From the NCBI GenBank assembly GCA_003508835.1, contig PUFA01000072.1:8964501-9028500 (forward strand): 64,000 nt of DNA, in the 5' to 3' direction. Numbering within the stretch: the first letter of the stretch is position 1; every line of letters starts with the position of its first letter. Source of the DNA: Eonycteris spelaea. Taxonomy: Eukaryota; Chordata; Mammalia; Chiroptera; Pteropodidae. A program made the position numbers and the translations under genes. The notes under the pieces were generated by a model, which saw nothing but the letters and a program-made list of their open reading frames with translations, had not been told where the DNA came from and searched no databases. Shown piece by piece: positions 32,251-45,900 of the stretch.

Positions 32251-32599
32251 TCTTCCCCTAGGAACTATAAACAAGTTTAGAGAGGCTCATAGAATCTCAG
32301 CACTGGAAAGGGGCATTAATAATCTAACTTGGCTACTCAGAATGCTTGAAAGAAGTCCAAAGCTCTTCCAGCTTCTGTTCAGATGTCTCTAGTAAGAGGA
32401 ATCTCTATTTCTAGAAGGAAGTCCTCTTTTAACAACTATTTTAGAAAGTCTTTTACCTATTTATCTTAGTTTGAAACCCCCAGAGCCACAAAAAACTAAA
32501 CTAGTCTAATCACTTCCTCAAGAAAAACAATATTTTCTTCTGATGTGATATGTTCCTAACATGATATACAATTTTCCCTATTATTTTGATTACTGTTTC

Positions 32600-33050
32600 T
32601 CCAGATTTTGTAGCAGAGACTGTGGTCTAACTACCAAAATTTGTTCTTCCTTTCCTCTGTTACCATAAAATTACAGCTGGGTAAATGGGATATCTAGGTA
32701 AACTTACCTTTCTAGCCTTCCATGCAGTCAGGTGTGGGTACACTGGGTGACAGTGGAATGTGAGCAAAAGTGATGACTGCCAATTCCTCTATCCCTTTAA
32801 CTGTAACCTGGTCAACCCTGTTTCAACTCTGTAGAGATGGTAATGCCCTGGTGGATGATGAAGTAATGAGGGTGAAAGGAACCTGGTTACCTGAATGACC
32901 ACACGGAACAGAGCTACTTGCCATTCTAGACCACTCATCTGAGACTATAACACAAGAGAGAAGCAAGCTCCTTTGTTCTTTAAGTCCCTATATCGGTGGA
33001 TCTCACCGTATCAGCAGCCTAGACTTACCTTAACTAAAACAGATCCTCTT
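32600..33050 (+). repeat. Old dispersed repeat, second copy
   Basis: Shares 'gcagtcaggtgtgg', 'gaaaggaacctggttacctgaatgacca' and 'acagagct' with the copies at 17560 and 48780, and ends 'cagcagcctagacttacctt'. Family not named. Confidence 0.6.
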
Positions 33051-35119
33051 AAGGTGTTCCTGAGAAATGGGTACAAAGATCAGGTTGTAGTGTGATTTCA
33101 CTAGAGCGAAACATTTGTTTATAATTTGCCAGATACTATCAAAATTTATAAATGGAATCCAAGGCTAATTATTCTGTGTGGTCACTTCACATTGATTGTA
33201 AAATAAGCTAAAATCTTAAAACATTTTTCCTGTGTTGTTGCTAAAACACGTCTTCCAATTTATACTTGCCAGTGAAATTCCTTATACTTATCCTTTAACA
33301 TTAACTTGATAGATATAATCTATCACTTCAGTTTGCCAAGACCCTTTTATTTTCTGATTTGTCATCTACTCTCTTGGTTGCTTCTCTTAACTTCTAATGA
33401 TCTATATGTTTGAGCATCATGGCAACTATAGCTTTAGTTTAGCTAAATTTCATCTTTTGATACTCATGGTAAGGAATAAAACACCTTATATATATTTTTT
33501 TTCTGCTAAAATAAACCTAGGGCCCTAAATATGCAGCTTAACAGTATGATATTGTCCTTTGTGGTGGAGGTAATATTTATGGGGTTGCCCCTTACATTGG
33601 TGCATTGCAATGTATAGTGCAAAAATAGCAGGTTTAGCACCAGTATTCTGAGAATCATCCTTAGATTGTGCTACTGTCTCTAAATGGAAAAATGGCCCAG
33701 CTCTCCTGCTTCTCGATGAATGAATTCCCTTTGTTCCTTCTCATTTGTAGACATACACCTACAGACACAAACACATAAAAAAAATGTGTTACTGTAAATG
33801 GACACACTAATGTACCAGACTAATAAAAATTAGCAGGGCAGCACCTCTCAAGCTAAGAGCCAAGTTTTAGCTGCTAGCAACTATTTAAGGTCAGAGTTAA
33901 ATTACTGAATAAAAATGGTTGGACTCTGATTAATATTAGTAGAAATGAGAGGGCTGATAATACTTGCTATATTTAGTTGGAATTAGCACTCCAGATTACC
34001 TTACATTTCTGTATGTTTCTGGTGCCAAACATAATTCCAGTGCCTGGACAATGAGGGTACAAGAGCAGAGTTTTGAACTGGGACGCGTTAAGCGGCCCCT
34101 TTTGTGTTCTGTGCTTCCGTCTTATCTCTGCTTCTCTGCCCTTTGGGTTCCATCATTACCTTATGAATTCCCAGGTTTATAATTCGGCAATTCTATGCCA
34201 ACTTAAGCTAGTGGTCTTAGGAGGGAAGACATAACACACACTTGCCAAATGAAAAGCATACCAAGCCATCAGAGAGACAACAGCCTGTGGTTTGAGTCCT
34301 GTTTGAGTGAATTCAGTGTCATCAAATTCTAGGAATGGAATGGACTTCAGAGGTGCTGGGGGCAGTTAGTACATTCCAACAAAGTAAGAACCTTATCAAC
34401 CATGCCTGGAGCAGCACTAATGTTCCATAGAGCCTGAGCTCTGAACACCAGCCATCATCAGTTAGAGTTTCCTGGGTTCCTCTGCCTTAGCTGGCCTCAG
34501 AGAAAAACATTTTTAAATTGATTAATGATGAATTCTTGGGAAGTTTTTTTCATTTTAACTCCTTTCCCACATTTATTTGCATAATTTCCTGACATAGTTT
34601 ATTCTGTAGTCTTAATAAAATTATGTGAAAAAAATATCTACCTGTGGTTTCCATTGAAGGTTTGTCTTTCCTCATTGGCCCATATTTTTTTCTATCTTGA
34701 CTTCCCACAGTTCCTATGCACTTCTCTGTAGACAGGGCAAAACTACCACAGCTCCTTCTAAGCATGGAGAAAAACATTTCATCTTGAAAAGTTTTTCCTT
34801 TTGATGAATATACATATCCAAGACATAATCTGGTCCTCTTTTCATGTTTCTTATTTTAGAAATGGCACTGTTACCAGTTTTTAGCTCAGAGTTTTTTGTT
34901 TTTCAGCCATGTCGTCTACTACTAAGCCCATCAAAGGCATTCTTCATTTCTGTTAGAGGTTTTGTTGTTGTTGTTTGTTTGGTTGTTTTACCTCTAACAT
35001 TTCTTTTTATTTTTATCTCAGGATTTCCATTCCTCTGCTTACATTGTTCATCTGTCCTTACATGCTGTCTACTTTATAAACCAGAGCCATTATAAGTTAT
35101 TTTATAGTTAAAAAAAGCT
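33051..35119. other. Mostly unique sequence
   Basis: About 2 kb with no gene recognised. Open frames of 72-83 codons (33964-34182, 34777-34550 minus, 34844-35095) have no domains. A (GTT)n-like stretch occurs at about 34960-34990. Confidence 0.4.
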
Positions 35120-35330
35120 GAAGGGATTAAGAAGTGCAAACTGCCGGTAATAAGAATAGTCATGGGACTGTAAGGTACAGCATAGAGGATATAGTTAATA
35201 ATATTGTAATAACTATGTATGATGTCAAATGGGTACTAGACTTATCAAGGTGATAACTTTGTAAGTTATATAAGATGTCTAACCACTATGTTGTACACCT
35301 GAAGCAAACATAATATTTATCATATTTTTT
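35120..35330 (+). repeat. L1 3' UTR fragment
   Basis: 'gaggatatagttaataatattgtaataact', 'tactagacttatcaaggtga' and 'aaccactatgttgtacacct' are a classic L1 3' UTR series in sense orientation. Confidence 0.8.
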
Positions 35331-35619
35331 ATAGTTGTTTCAAATTTCCAGTCTGATAATTACAATACCCATGCTACATCTGATTCCGATGCTTGCTCTG
35401 TGTGTTCTAACTGATTTTTTGCTTTTTAGTATGCCTTGTAATTTTTTCCTGATAGGTAGTCATAAGATACAGGGTAAAAATAACTGCAGTAAATGTACCT
35501 TTAGCAAAGTGGTTGTAAGATGTGCAGGGAGGAGAATGTTCTATAGATTCATGATTAGATCTCCATTTGTAGTGAGCCTATGTTTGTAGACTGTGAGTTT
35601 CACAGGTGTTTCTCAGTTT

Positions 35620-36240
35620 TTTCTCACCCCCTTAGGTCACATAAGATGGCCAGAATAGGCTGGAATTGGGTATGTCCCTTTCCCTAGTCATTTAGGCTCT
35701 GATAACATCCCAGCAGGATAGACTCTGGGTAACCAGTTCCCCGAGGGCAGGGCTTGTTGAGAAAAACAGAGTGCTCTGGCATATTTCAAAATGGTTTCTT
35801 TTCTCCACCATGCCAGAAGCATAAAGACTTCTTTTTTCTCTGATAGTTACTGCAGGAACCTGGTCGAACTCCTGGAAGTAAATCTCATGATATTTGCCCT
35901 CTCCCCCTCGACTGGGTCCTTCTAGTATTTTTAACTTTTAGGTTGTGTGCACTGAGCCTCCAGCAACTCACCAATTACAGTTTAGCTTTCCCTACCCTGG
36001 CGTTGGCTCCACTGGAGGTCTTTGTTCATGAGCCTCTGTTCCAGTAAGTGATGACTTCCTGTACTTGCTGTCTGTCTCCAATCCTGGGGACAGCAGTTTG
36101 CCCTGGGTCCTCCTCTCTCTTACAGATTCAAAAAGAGTTGTTGATTTTTGAGTCCGTTCAGCTTTTTACTTGTTAGGACAGAGTGGCGACTTTCAAGCTC
36201 CTTTGCTGCAGAACTGGTAACAGGAAGTCCTCGTATTATG
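35620..36240 (-). repeat. L1 5'-region fragment (antisense)
   Basis: 'gttcagctttttacttgttaggacagagtggcgac' followed by 'caagctcctttgctgcagaactgg' looks like antisense 5' L1 sequence from an old subfamily. Borders approximate. Confidence 0.5.
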
Positions 36241-36689
36241 AGCTCTTAATGAGTTTGTTATTAACCCTCTTTCAAAACCCGTGTGGTCAAAAGAGCCAGT
36301 CCTTGCAAATGGAAAGCCCCTAAATAGACATAAACAGAGAATTCCCAGGTTCTGCAACTAAGACACAAAAAATACTTGTTATACCATACAGTCCAACAAG
36401 AATTTCATCCCTCAGAACTGGGACTGTAGGCCTGGGAAATGTGGACTGCTGAGTGAGCAGAAATGCTGCCTTACATGGGTGGGCAAATATATTCTAGAAA
36501 CCTCAGGGCCTTTCACGCTGAAAGGATTAGTCACTCAGACAAGCTACTGGCCACAGCTGACACCACGAGACACATGAGATGCAGAGCGGGCACCTGGGAG
36601 GTATCTATTGTCCATGCTGTTCTTAGATCCATTCTGATGCTTCAAAAAGCTTTTGAAGGGAACTGATTGGTGCCCACAGGTTTCATGGT
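36241..36689. other. Unassigned sequence
   Basis: A 67-codon plus frame (36463-36666) has no domain. Nothing else recognised. Confidence 0.4.
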
Positions 36690-37245
36690 CCCCATCTTCA
36701 AGCTCAGCCCTGGTCTTCTCATTCCAGGGCCTAGGAAAGCTTTCAATGACTTTCCATTGTTCTTGTGATAAGACAATTCCTGGAGGTTGCCCTTGGCTCA
36801 GTTTTCAGGCTCCTGTCCTGTTTGCTTCCCCTCACCCCCTTTTTCCAGACGCATCAACTTTCTAGTTCTTTGTGTTTGCCACCAATGTTCCCTGGATCCC
36901 CAAAGCCATTCTCTTAGCCTGGGATGCTCTTTTTTGTTCTTCTCAGCTAAAATAACGTTCACTTATCTATCTGATCTCAGCTTAGTATCATTACTTCAAG
37001 GAAGACTTTTTGATCTGTCTAGCTAATCAAATCCCATTTATGTAGGTTTTTACAGCATTTTTTGTCTCCTACAAACACTGGTAACCCTTGCAGTTTACAT
37101 ATCTGTGGAATTATTTGACTAATATCTGTTGCTCCATGAGAGCAAGGATAATATCTTGTTTTGATTACTGTTGTTTCTCTTGTGCATGCTCCAGTGCCTA
37201 CCCAAGGTAAGGCACTCAATAAATTTAATGGTGAATTAATGAATG
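36690..37245 (+). repeat. L2 LINE 3' end
   Basis: 'tgctccatgagagcaaggataatatctt', 'tccagtgcctacccaaggtaaggcactcaataaat', and earlier 'ttgccaccaatgttccctgg' and 'tacttcaaggaagac' are in L2 order and sense orientation. Confidence 0.8.
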
Positions 37246-38267
37246 CCCTCATGTGTTATAAGAGGAATTGCATATTTAACATTTTTTTTGGATGGAATTT
37301 GGCAGTTCACCAGCAAGTATATTTTGAACTTGTACGAAGCAGAATATATTGTTGCTTATTTTTATATTTCTTAATAGCTGTGTGGTATATGATATGTGAA
37401 TGCCATGTTGTGATTCTAAGGAAGACAAATAAGGTCTAACAAAAAAGGCTGATATTTTTCATCTTCTTTATGAAATATATTACAATAAGATAAGTAACCA
37501 GAGATCAACAAGCAAGGAATGAAGTCACTTCCAAAAATAACAAGTTAGTGATGTAGCTCAGAATGATGGGAGGAAAACTCTCAACCACTTCCTCTTCTAT
37601 CAGTGACTTTGTGCTTTTTTGTTAAGAATTTCTCTGTTCTAGATAAGTGCAATGTGACCTGGTGACTCACCACAGGTAGTTCTGAGTAAGCATTACATAA
37701 TACATCCTAGGCAGCCTTCATGAAATGGTATAAGTTTCTGTCTCCAGGAAAGAGGGAGAAAAGCCACATCACAGGGTCCGAAAGAGGGTCATCATCTGTA
37801 GGCCTGTGGCACAAAACAAAAGAAGGAAAATCCCATTCCTACTCTGTAGACTAATACAGGCTTAGAGAAATGCCACTGTTTCACCACTCATCTGTATGGA
37901 CTGCATCTCTTTTACCAAATGGTTGCGTAACACGAAAAGTGATTCAAGGAGAACTGAAGGCAGTAGGCTTGTTTACTAAACGTTAACAATGTTACTAAAT
38001 GTTTACTAAATGAGCACCAAGCCACTGTGCCATGTGCAACAACATGGTTTTGTCTGTGCAGGAGGCCTGGTGCAAATAAACCTTGGCAATGAGGGCTCCT
38101 GGGAAGCAGGTGTGGCTGATACAAAGAGCCAGGAGAAGGCTGAACCTTAAAGTCTTTTCTGATGAGCAGTGGAGAAATAGTTAATAAGGACTGACTTTGT
38201 AAATATCTGATGACTGTTGAATAGTATGTTTGTGTCACTGGAGAAATACCATGCATCTTAAGAGCGT
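37246..38267. other. Unique sequence
   Basis: Contains open frames of 92 (37161-37439 plus) and 142 codons (38340-37912 minus). The latter has no recognisable domain and its N-terminus overlaps a G/C run. I do not call either a gene. Confidence 0.4.
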
Positions 38268-38286
38268 GGGGGGGGCGGTGGGGGGA
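38268..38286 (+). other. G-rich tract (possible G-quadruplex)
   Basis: Runs of 8, 2 and 6 G separated by single bases, in otherwise AT-rich DNA. Confidence 0.7.
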
Positions 38287-39309
38287 CGTGCTGTTTTGTT
38301 GACTGTTAAACCAAAAGCTTAAGAAAAAAAGAAAAAACACTCTTACTTATCCCAGATGTCTACTGGAAACTAAATGCACTAAACTGGGGAAACTATTCAA
38401 TGTTTGGAAAGGTACTATCTTATTTGGCCTTGCTTTGCAAGGTATGGTAATAGAAAGCATCTTCGCACTTCACATTCATTAAATGTTTTGCCATCTATAA
38501 AATTAATTATAAAAATAGTTTTAAAAATCCCCAAACACTGATGATTCAGCCCATGATTAATGCCTTGTTGCAAGATATAGATTAAAAGATGAACCAAGGT
38601 AAGTGGGGGTTTGTGAGATAAATAGAAATATGGAGTTGTGAGCATGTTAGTATCAAAGGATCAGTCATGGGTTTTGAAACACAAGATAATGGGTAGAAAA
38701 TGGCCATTTTTTGCTTTTGGCTGTTCAACATCGATGCCCTTTCGCAGCATCCTGATTTCGTTAGAGGGAATTGTCCTTCTCCCACATGAGTCATTCTGAT
38801 GACAGAGAGAGTGCATGCCTTCCTCTAAGGAAACTGAAAGGAATCTGTCCTCCGTTCCCTGGGGGTCAGCATATGATGTAGGCTCAGCCAATCGATAGGA
38901 CTCACTGTCTCAAGAATTGCAATCTTGAGCAATTGCTGGGGGAAAAAAAAAAAAACCATGAGAAATGGGCATCATTACAGGTGGGAGTGGGAACTTGGGA
39001 AGAGATGCAGTGACTATTGGAGATGTCTCTATGGCACAGAGAGAGGGTAAAATATGCACAGGCTTCTCCTTCCATCCTGCCCTCCAGTCTTCCACTGCCT
39101 CCCATTGGCGGGACCCTGCTGGAAATTAGGTGATGGGAGTCTGGAAAATGTAGCTTGCAGAGGAATGCATCTGAGAACAAATAGGCAATGAGTCCACCGA
39201 GTGGAGACAGGGGCAGCCTAGCCAGAAAGGGCACTGCAATATTCAAAAGTAAGATCTAAGGAGGAGTCAAACAGCACTACCCAAACCATAGCTGTCTGGA
39301 AAAGACTAT
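38287..39309. other. Unassigned; part may be an unnamed repeat
   Basis: 'cctcccattggcgggaccct' to 'tgggagtctggaaaatgtagc' (about 39098-39155) recalls a common mammalian dispersed repeat I cannot name. Open frames of 70-114 codons on the minus strand (38415-39439) overlap one another and lack domains. Confidence 0.35.
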
Positions 39310-39785
39310 CAGTTTCCTGAAGTTGCTGTAATAAATTACCACAAATGTTTTGGCTGAAAACAACACAAATTATTCTCTGTAGTTTTTTTAGAGTCGGGAG
39401 TCTAAAATCAGTTTTACTGGAATAATGTGAGGATGTCATAAGGGCAAGTTTATTCTGAAGCCTTCAGGGAAGAATCTATTTCCTTGGCTTTTTCAGCTTC
39501 TAGAAAAGCTTTATTCCTTAGCCTGTGGCCTCTTCCTCAAATCACTTCAATCTCTTGCTTTCATTATCATATCTCCTTCTCTGACTCTTACCTTCTACCT
39601 CTCTCTTACCAGGACTCTTTGTAATTACATTGAGCACACCTGGATAATCCCCGATAATCTCTGCATCTAAACATCCTTAATGTAATCACATCTGTATAAT
39701 CCTTGAGATATAAGGTGACATTCAGTTTCTGAGGATTAGGACATGAACATCTTTGTGGCCATTTTTCAGCCTACCACATGGTGAA
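39310..39785 (-). repeat. MLT1-type MaLR LTR (antisense)
   Basis: Reverse-oriented MaLR LTR: 'gttgctgtaataaattaccacaaa', 'gagtcgggagtctaaaatca', 'ataagggcaagtttattctgaagcc', 'ttaatgtaatcacatctgta' and 'gattaggacatgaacatctt' occur in the antisense MLT1 order. No internal MaLR genes adjoin. Confidence 0.75.
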
Positions 39786-40825
39786 TGTTTGGAACTGAGT
39801 CAAACTGCATGGTGTTGCTTGGAACTGGGAATAGACAATGAATTTACAGTTTGTGGCCTGGAATCCTGCTCATCACAGCAAAACAGGGATATTGCACTTG
39901 CATGCACACCATACTCTTGTGAGATTGGCATCAAACATAGACAGTAGTTCGAATGGGACTCTCATGGGACATATTATGGAGAAAATATTCCCTTTGGTTT
40001 CTCTAGGCTGAGTAACCCAGTTCAGCATCAGTGACAGAATTCATATACAAGCCCACCCCCTTTGCTGCATTTCCTCATGTTTCTAGATCAACTGTAGAGT
40101 TGCAGCCACACAGCATGAAAAAAGGTGTGAGGAATATAGAATCCAATTGGATTTCATTAAAAAGCCAGAAAGTATTGTCGTCTTCAGACATGAATAATAA
40201 TTCTAAAAAAGGAATCTAAAATTCAATGACGTACAAAAAAAATAGCTGAACTGGAAAAGGTGTTGATAATTTGAGATTATCAGATGAAATTATTACATGA
40301 AGTGTAACTTTAAACCAGGAGCAACTCACCTCATCTGAAGGATATAGGATTTGATGTTCTTGTCATAGAGGCTATTTCAAAAGGCCTCAGCATGTCCTTC
40401 AATGACTCAGAAAGAATCCCCTTGGATTTATTCATCCCTCTGGCCTGTGTCCTGGCCACAGATGTCTGATTAATAAGCAATCTCAGGCTGTCTGAAAAAA
40501 TGATCCTATTGTGTTGGCTGTCAAGGCAATTACCTCAGCTTACCTGATATGAAACTTGAAGGTAAGAAGAATTGAGTATAGAGATGAAAGTAAAACAAAC
40601 CCATAGTACTAATACATGTGTTAAATATAGGAATATTTCACAAATACTTGACAGTAAAAGTATATGTCATGTATTAGAGAATTAGTATATTAGAGAAACT
40701 GACAAATTAGTCTTATGTATTCAATTTAAGATGTGTAATTGATTTTAGGCTTGTCATTTAAGCAAAAAGGCATAAGTAAAATGAACCTAGCCTGTAAACA
40801 GTATTATACTGTTTAAAATAAACTT
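39786..40825. other. Unique sequence
   Basis: Small open frames (39753-39947, 40031-40219) lack domains; nothing else recognised. Confidence 0.4.
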
Positions 40826-41597
40826 AGGTTTTGATTTTGGTAAAAAGGCAGAGTGAGAGATGTCCCCAGATCTCTCCCCTTGAAACAACAATAAGCTGAT
40901 CATCTAAAACTCAACAACAACAAAACACCCAAACTGCACAACAGCACATCTGAGTGTGGGATCTGTGCATAAGAGCTACCATAGAACCCCGGGTGTCAGG
41001 TAGTGGACTGGGATAAATAAAGAAGCTGCCCCTTGCAGCTGTCGGTGATACCTGTAGGGGGAGGGGGAGGGGAGAGGTACTGGCAGCAAGTTCCCTGAAT
41101 AGCCCTGCCTGGGAGAGTTGTGAATTCCATGCAGCTGGTGGCAGGATCCAGTCATCAGGGCAGAAAGCAGAGAAACAGGATGGCAGAGAAACAACAGTTG
41201 ATTTTTACCTGCTGAGGTTGCAAAACTAGGCAGAGCTGCAGCCCTCAACTCCCAAACCCAGAAGGCCCCTCTCCTTATACCCTCCAAGTCCAATCACAGT
41301 GGAGCCCCAAGGGAATCTGAGCAAATGCTACCAAAACTGTTGCTAATACTGAAAGGACTGAAACCGAGGGTAGCAAGCGTGATTAAATGTCTACAAGAAA
41401 ATGATAAGGCATTATTAAGTCTTTATATAAAGCGGGGATCCAAGAGGCTTAGATGCCACCTACTGAAACCCAAAAGAAAAGTGCCTTCTTTGCAGCAGGC
41501 TAAAGAGAGAACTTTATATAATAAAACTTCTTTCTGGAAAAAAAAAAAAGGGAATACACTTCTATTAATGCACAGACTGAGAAATAGTCCATTAAGC
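40826..41597 (+). promoter_or_regulatory. L1 5' UTR
   Basis: Precedes ORF1 and is GC-richer than its flanks, with a G-rich block at about 41056-41075. A 152-codon open frame (41325-41783) begins in the UTR and runs into ORF1 in the same frame; its upstream ~91 codons are unlikely to be real protein. Confidence 0.7.
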
Positions 41598-42537
41598 ACC
41601 ATGAACAACCAAGGTGACAAAGCATCTCAGAAAGAAAGAGAAAAATCTCCAGAAAAAACCTTACAGATAGAAATATGCAACTTAAATGACAGAGAATTCA
41701 AGATGGTACTTCTGAAAAAACTCAGTGAGTTCCGAAATGAGTCATATCAACAATTTCAGGAATTAAAAAAAAAAACTGGATGAGCAGAGCAAGGATATTG
41801 AAACCCTCAAAAAGAACAGAATAGATATACTGGAGAAAGAAAAAACACTCTGCAAGAGATGAAAATGAAATAGCAAGCTTGAGAAATAGAGTCCACCAAA
41901 TGGAGGAAAGGATCAGTGATATTGAGGACAGAAATCTAGAAATAAATCAGAAGGAAAAAGAGAAAACCAAAGAATGCAAAATAATGAAAGATAAATACAA
42001 GAACTAGCTGATGCCATCAGGAGAGGAAACAAGAATAATGGGAATTTCTCAAAGGGAGAAAAAGGGAGCAGGGACTAGAAGCATTTTCAGACAAATGGTT
42101 ATGAGAAATTTCAAAACTAAAATTGAGCTGGAGCTTGGAATTCAAGCAGTCAACAGAATACCCAATTATCTCAACCCAAAAAGGCCTTCACCAAGACACA
42201 TTGTATGAAAATTATCAAAATCAACAAAAAGAAAGAATTCTCAGGGCAGCTAGGGAAAAGAAGATGGTGACCTACAAAGGAAAACTCATTAGATTCTTGT
42301 CAGACTTCTCAGCACAAACCTTACAAGCCCGAAAAGGAGTGGAATCAAATATTTGAACTATTAAGTGAAAGGAACTACCAGCCTAGAATAATGTATCCAG
42401 CTAAGCTCTCCTTTAGATATGAAGGAGAAATTAAGACCTTTCCAGACATACAAAAATTCAGGGAATTCTCCTCTGCGTGGCCTGCACTGCAGGAAATAGT
42501 GAAAGGGGTCAGCTCACCTAAAACAAAAATGATTTAA
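41598..42537 (+). pseudogene. L1 ORF1 (RNA-binding protein) remnant
   Basis: Starts ATG at 41598 (MNNQGDKASQKEREK). The N-terminal charged/coiled-coil region includes LNDREFKMVLLKKLSE. An A run (about 41766-41776) breaks the frame. The C-terminal domain shows ILRAAREKKMVTYKGK (about 42238-42285), FSAQTLQARKG and, after another break, a PAKLSFRYEGEIKTF segment, ending TAA at 42535-42537. ORF1p is the nucleic-acid chaperone of the L1 particle; this copy cannot encode it. Confidence 0.88.
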
Positions 42538-42934
42538 AAAATACATAATTAGGAGTAAAGTGACTATCAGGCAGAGGAATAGCAACTCTTACAAAGAACA
42601 GGGCATTAGAAGCTTAAATAATAAGAGAATTGCTATAGCAAGATAATAATGAACATTCAGCATACATAAGAACAAATTGAGATAACAATGACTGAAAAGG
42701 GGAGAATTCAAAGATCCAAATTCGTGAAGGGGAATGAAGAAGAAAATGGACGACCATATATAACTAGCCTTTACATATTCATAGTGGTAACCACACACCA
42801 AAGAGTCAGAGCTGAAGTATATATAACATAAAACAAGAAGGATAAAGGGAAAACCCACAAAAGGAATAAAGAAACAGAAACACAAGGACAAGGAAGCAAT
42901 GGAAACACCGAGCTACAAGAAAGCAAAAGATAAA

Positions 42935-45900
42935 ATGGCAATCAGAAGACCTCATATTTCCATAATCACCTGAAATAAATGGGATGAACTCACCATAAAA
43001 AGTTACAGAGTTTTGGAATGCATCAAAAACAAAACCTAACCATATGCTGCCTTCAAGAGACACATCTCAGCTCCAAAGATAAATATAGACTCAAAGTGAA
43101 AGAGTGGAAAATGATATTTCAAGCAAATGGCATACAGAGAAAAGCAGGAGTAGCAGTATTAATATCAGATGAAATAGACTTCAAAATAAAAACATAAAGA
43201 AAGATACTGAGGGGCACTTCATAATGATAAAGGGAATCATGCACCAAAAAGACACAACACTTATTAATATCTATGCTCCCAATCAGGGAGCCACAAAATA
43301 CGTAAAGCAATTATTAACAGACCAAAGAGAGAAACAGACCAAAATACTGTCATAGTAGGGGACCAAATACGCTCCCCCCTCCGCCCCCTGTCTGATATGG
43401 ACAGATCATCAAACAGAAAATCATAAGGAAATAACATCCTTAAATGACACATTAGACCAATTGGACATAATTGACATTTACGGAGCCTTCCATCCCCAAA
43501 AGCTGCTTATATATTCTTCTCTAGTGCACAGAGACATTCTCAAGAATTGACCACACACTGGGATACAGAGATAGCTTAATAAATATAAGAGAGTTGAATT
43601 CATACCAACCATATTCTCTGATCAGAATGCTTTGAAACTAGAACAACTGCAAAAAAGAAAGCAGGAAGAACCACAAATACATGGAGATTAAACGAAATGC
43701 TACTGAACATAACTGGGTCACAGAAGAAATAAGAAGAGATCAAGAGATACATAGAAATAAATGATTATGATAGTACAACATATCAAACTTTTGGGACACA
43801 GCAAAAGTGGTCATAAGAGGAAAGTTCATATCATTACAGGCCTACCTCCAAAAACAAGAATGAGCCCAAATAAACACCTAAGCTTCATCTTAAAAAAACT
43901 AGAAAAGAGAGAACAAATGAAGCCTAAAGTCTCAGAAGGAAAGAAATAATCAAAATTAGAGCAGAAATAAATGAAATTGAAAACAAAAAACAATAGAAAA
44001 TAAATGCAACAAAGAGCTGGTTCTTTGAGAAGGTTAATAAAATTGACAACCTGGCTAGACTCACTAAAGAAAAAAGAGAAAGGACACAAATAAACAAATC
44101 AGGGATGAAAGAGGAAATTATGACTGACATTGCAGAAATACAAAGGATCATACAAAATACTATGAAAAAGTATAAACCAAATTTAATAACCTAGAAGAAA
44201 TGGACCAGTACTTAGAAATATACAATCTTCCTAGACTGAATCAAAAGAACTGGAAAATCTAAATAGACCATCAGCAAGTATGGAAATTGAAACAATCATC
44301 AAAAACCTACCAAAAAGTAAAAGTCCAGGACCAGATGGCTTCACCAGTGAATTCTACCAAACATTCAAAGAAGATTTAAAACCTATTCTCTCAATCTCTT
44401 CCAAAAATTTGAAGAGAGGCAATACTACTTCCCAACTCATTTTATGGGGCCAATATTACTCTGATATAAACCTGGTAAAGATAGCACAAAAACAAAAAAA
44501 AAAAATAAAACTACAGACCAGTATCTCTCATAAACACAGATGCAAAAACCTAAATAAGATACTAGTGAACTGAAATAGAGCAACATGTTAAAAAGATTAT
44601 ACACCACATCAAGTGGGCTTCATTCCAGAGGCAGGGATGGTTCAATGTATACAAATAGATTAATGTGGTATACCATATAAACAAATTAAAAAATAAGAAT
44701 CATATGATCATATCAATAGATGCAGAAAAAGCCTTTGACAAGATACAGCATCCATTTATTATCAAATTCAACAAAATTATCATAGAAGAAAGTACCTTAA
44801 TGTAATAAGGCCATCTATGACAAACCCTCAGCCAACATTATACTTAATGGTGAAAAACTAAAACCTTCTCTCTAAGATCAGGAACAAGGCAAGGTGACAG
44901 CGTAATTCAAAATAACATTGGAGGTCCTAGCAAGTGCAATCAGAGAGAGAAAGATATAAAAGGCATCCAGAATAGGAAATGAACAAGTCAAACTGTCACT
45001 ATTTGTGGATGACATGATTCTCTATAGAGAAAACCCTAAAGACTCCACAAGAACACTACTAGAAACAATAAGCAAATACAGTAAAGTTTCTGGATACAAA
45101 ATCAATGTTCAAAAATCCACAGTTTCCTATACTCCAATAATGAAGCGTCAGAAAAAAGAAATGGAAAACAATTCCTTTTGCAATTGCAACAAAAAGAATA
45201 AAATATCTAGGAATAAATCTAACGAACATGTGAAGGACCCACATAATAAAAACTATATTCCTATTAAAAGAAATAGAAGAAGATACAAAGAAACGGAAAG
45301 AATTCTGTGTTCTTGGATTGGAAGAATCAACATAGTTAAAATGACCATATTACCTAAAGCATTATACAGATTTAATGCAATCCCTATCAAAATCCATAGC
45401 ATTTTTAAAGAAATAGAACACAAAATATCAGATTTGTATGCAAGCACAAAAGACCCCAAATTGCCAAAGTCATCCTGAGAAAAAAAGAGTGAGTTCAAAT
45501 TATACTACAAAGCAACAATAATCAAAACGGCATGGTATTGGCAGCAGAACAGACGCATGAACCACTGGAACAGAATCGAGAGTCTAGAAGTAAACCCATA
45601 CTTATATGGGTAAGTAATTTTTGACAAAAAGTCAGAAATATACAGAGGAGAAAGGAAAGCCTCTTCAATAAATGGTGCTGGCAAAACTGGAAAAGCCACC
45701 TGCAAAAAATGACACTAGACTTTTGTCTATCACCACACCTCACCATAACCAAAATTCAAATGGATTAAAGGACCTGAATATAAGTCCTGAAACAATAAAA
45801 TGCATAGAAGAAAAACATAGGAATGAATACTAAGGACCTTGGACTTAAAGAGGATTTTATGAATTTGACCTCAACAGCAAGAGGAAGTAGAAGCTAAATA

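Noticed and set aside
37912..38340. 142-codon minus-strand frame
   Set aside because: No domain, starts in a G/C run, and nothing in the context (promoter, splice sites, poly(A) signal) supports a gene.
42589..44151. Several minus-strand Phe/Leu/Ile-rich frames resembling membrane proteins
   Set aside because: They are antisense to the A-rich L1 ORF2; hydrophobic composition is expected from T-rich antisense codons.
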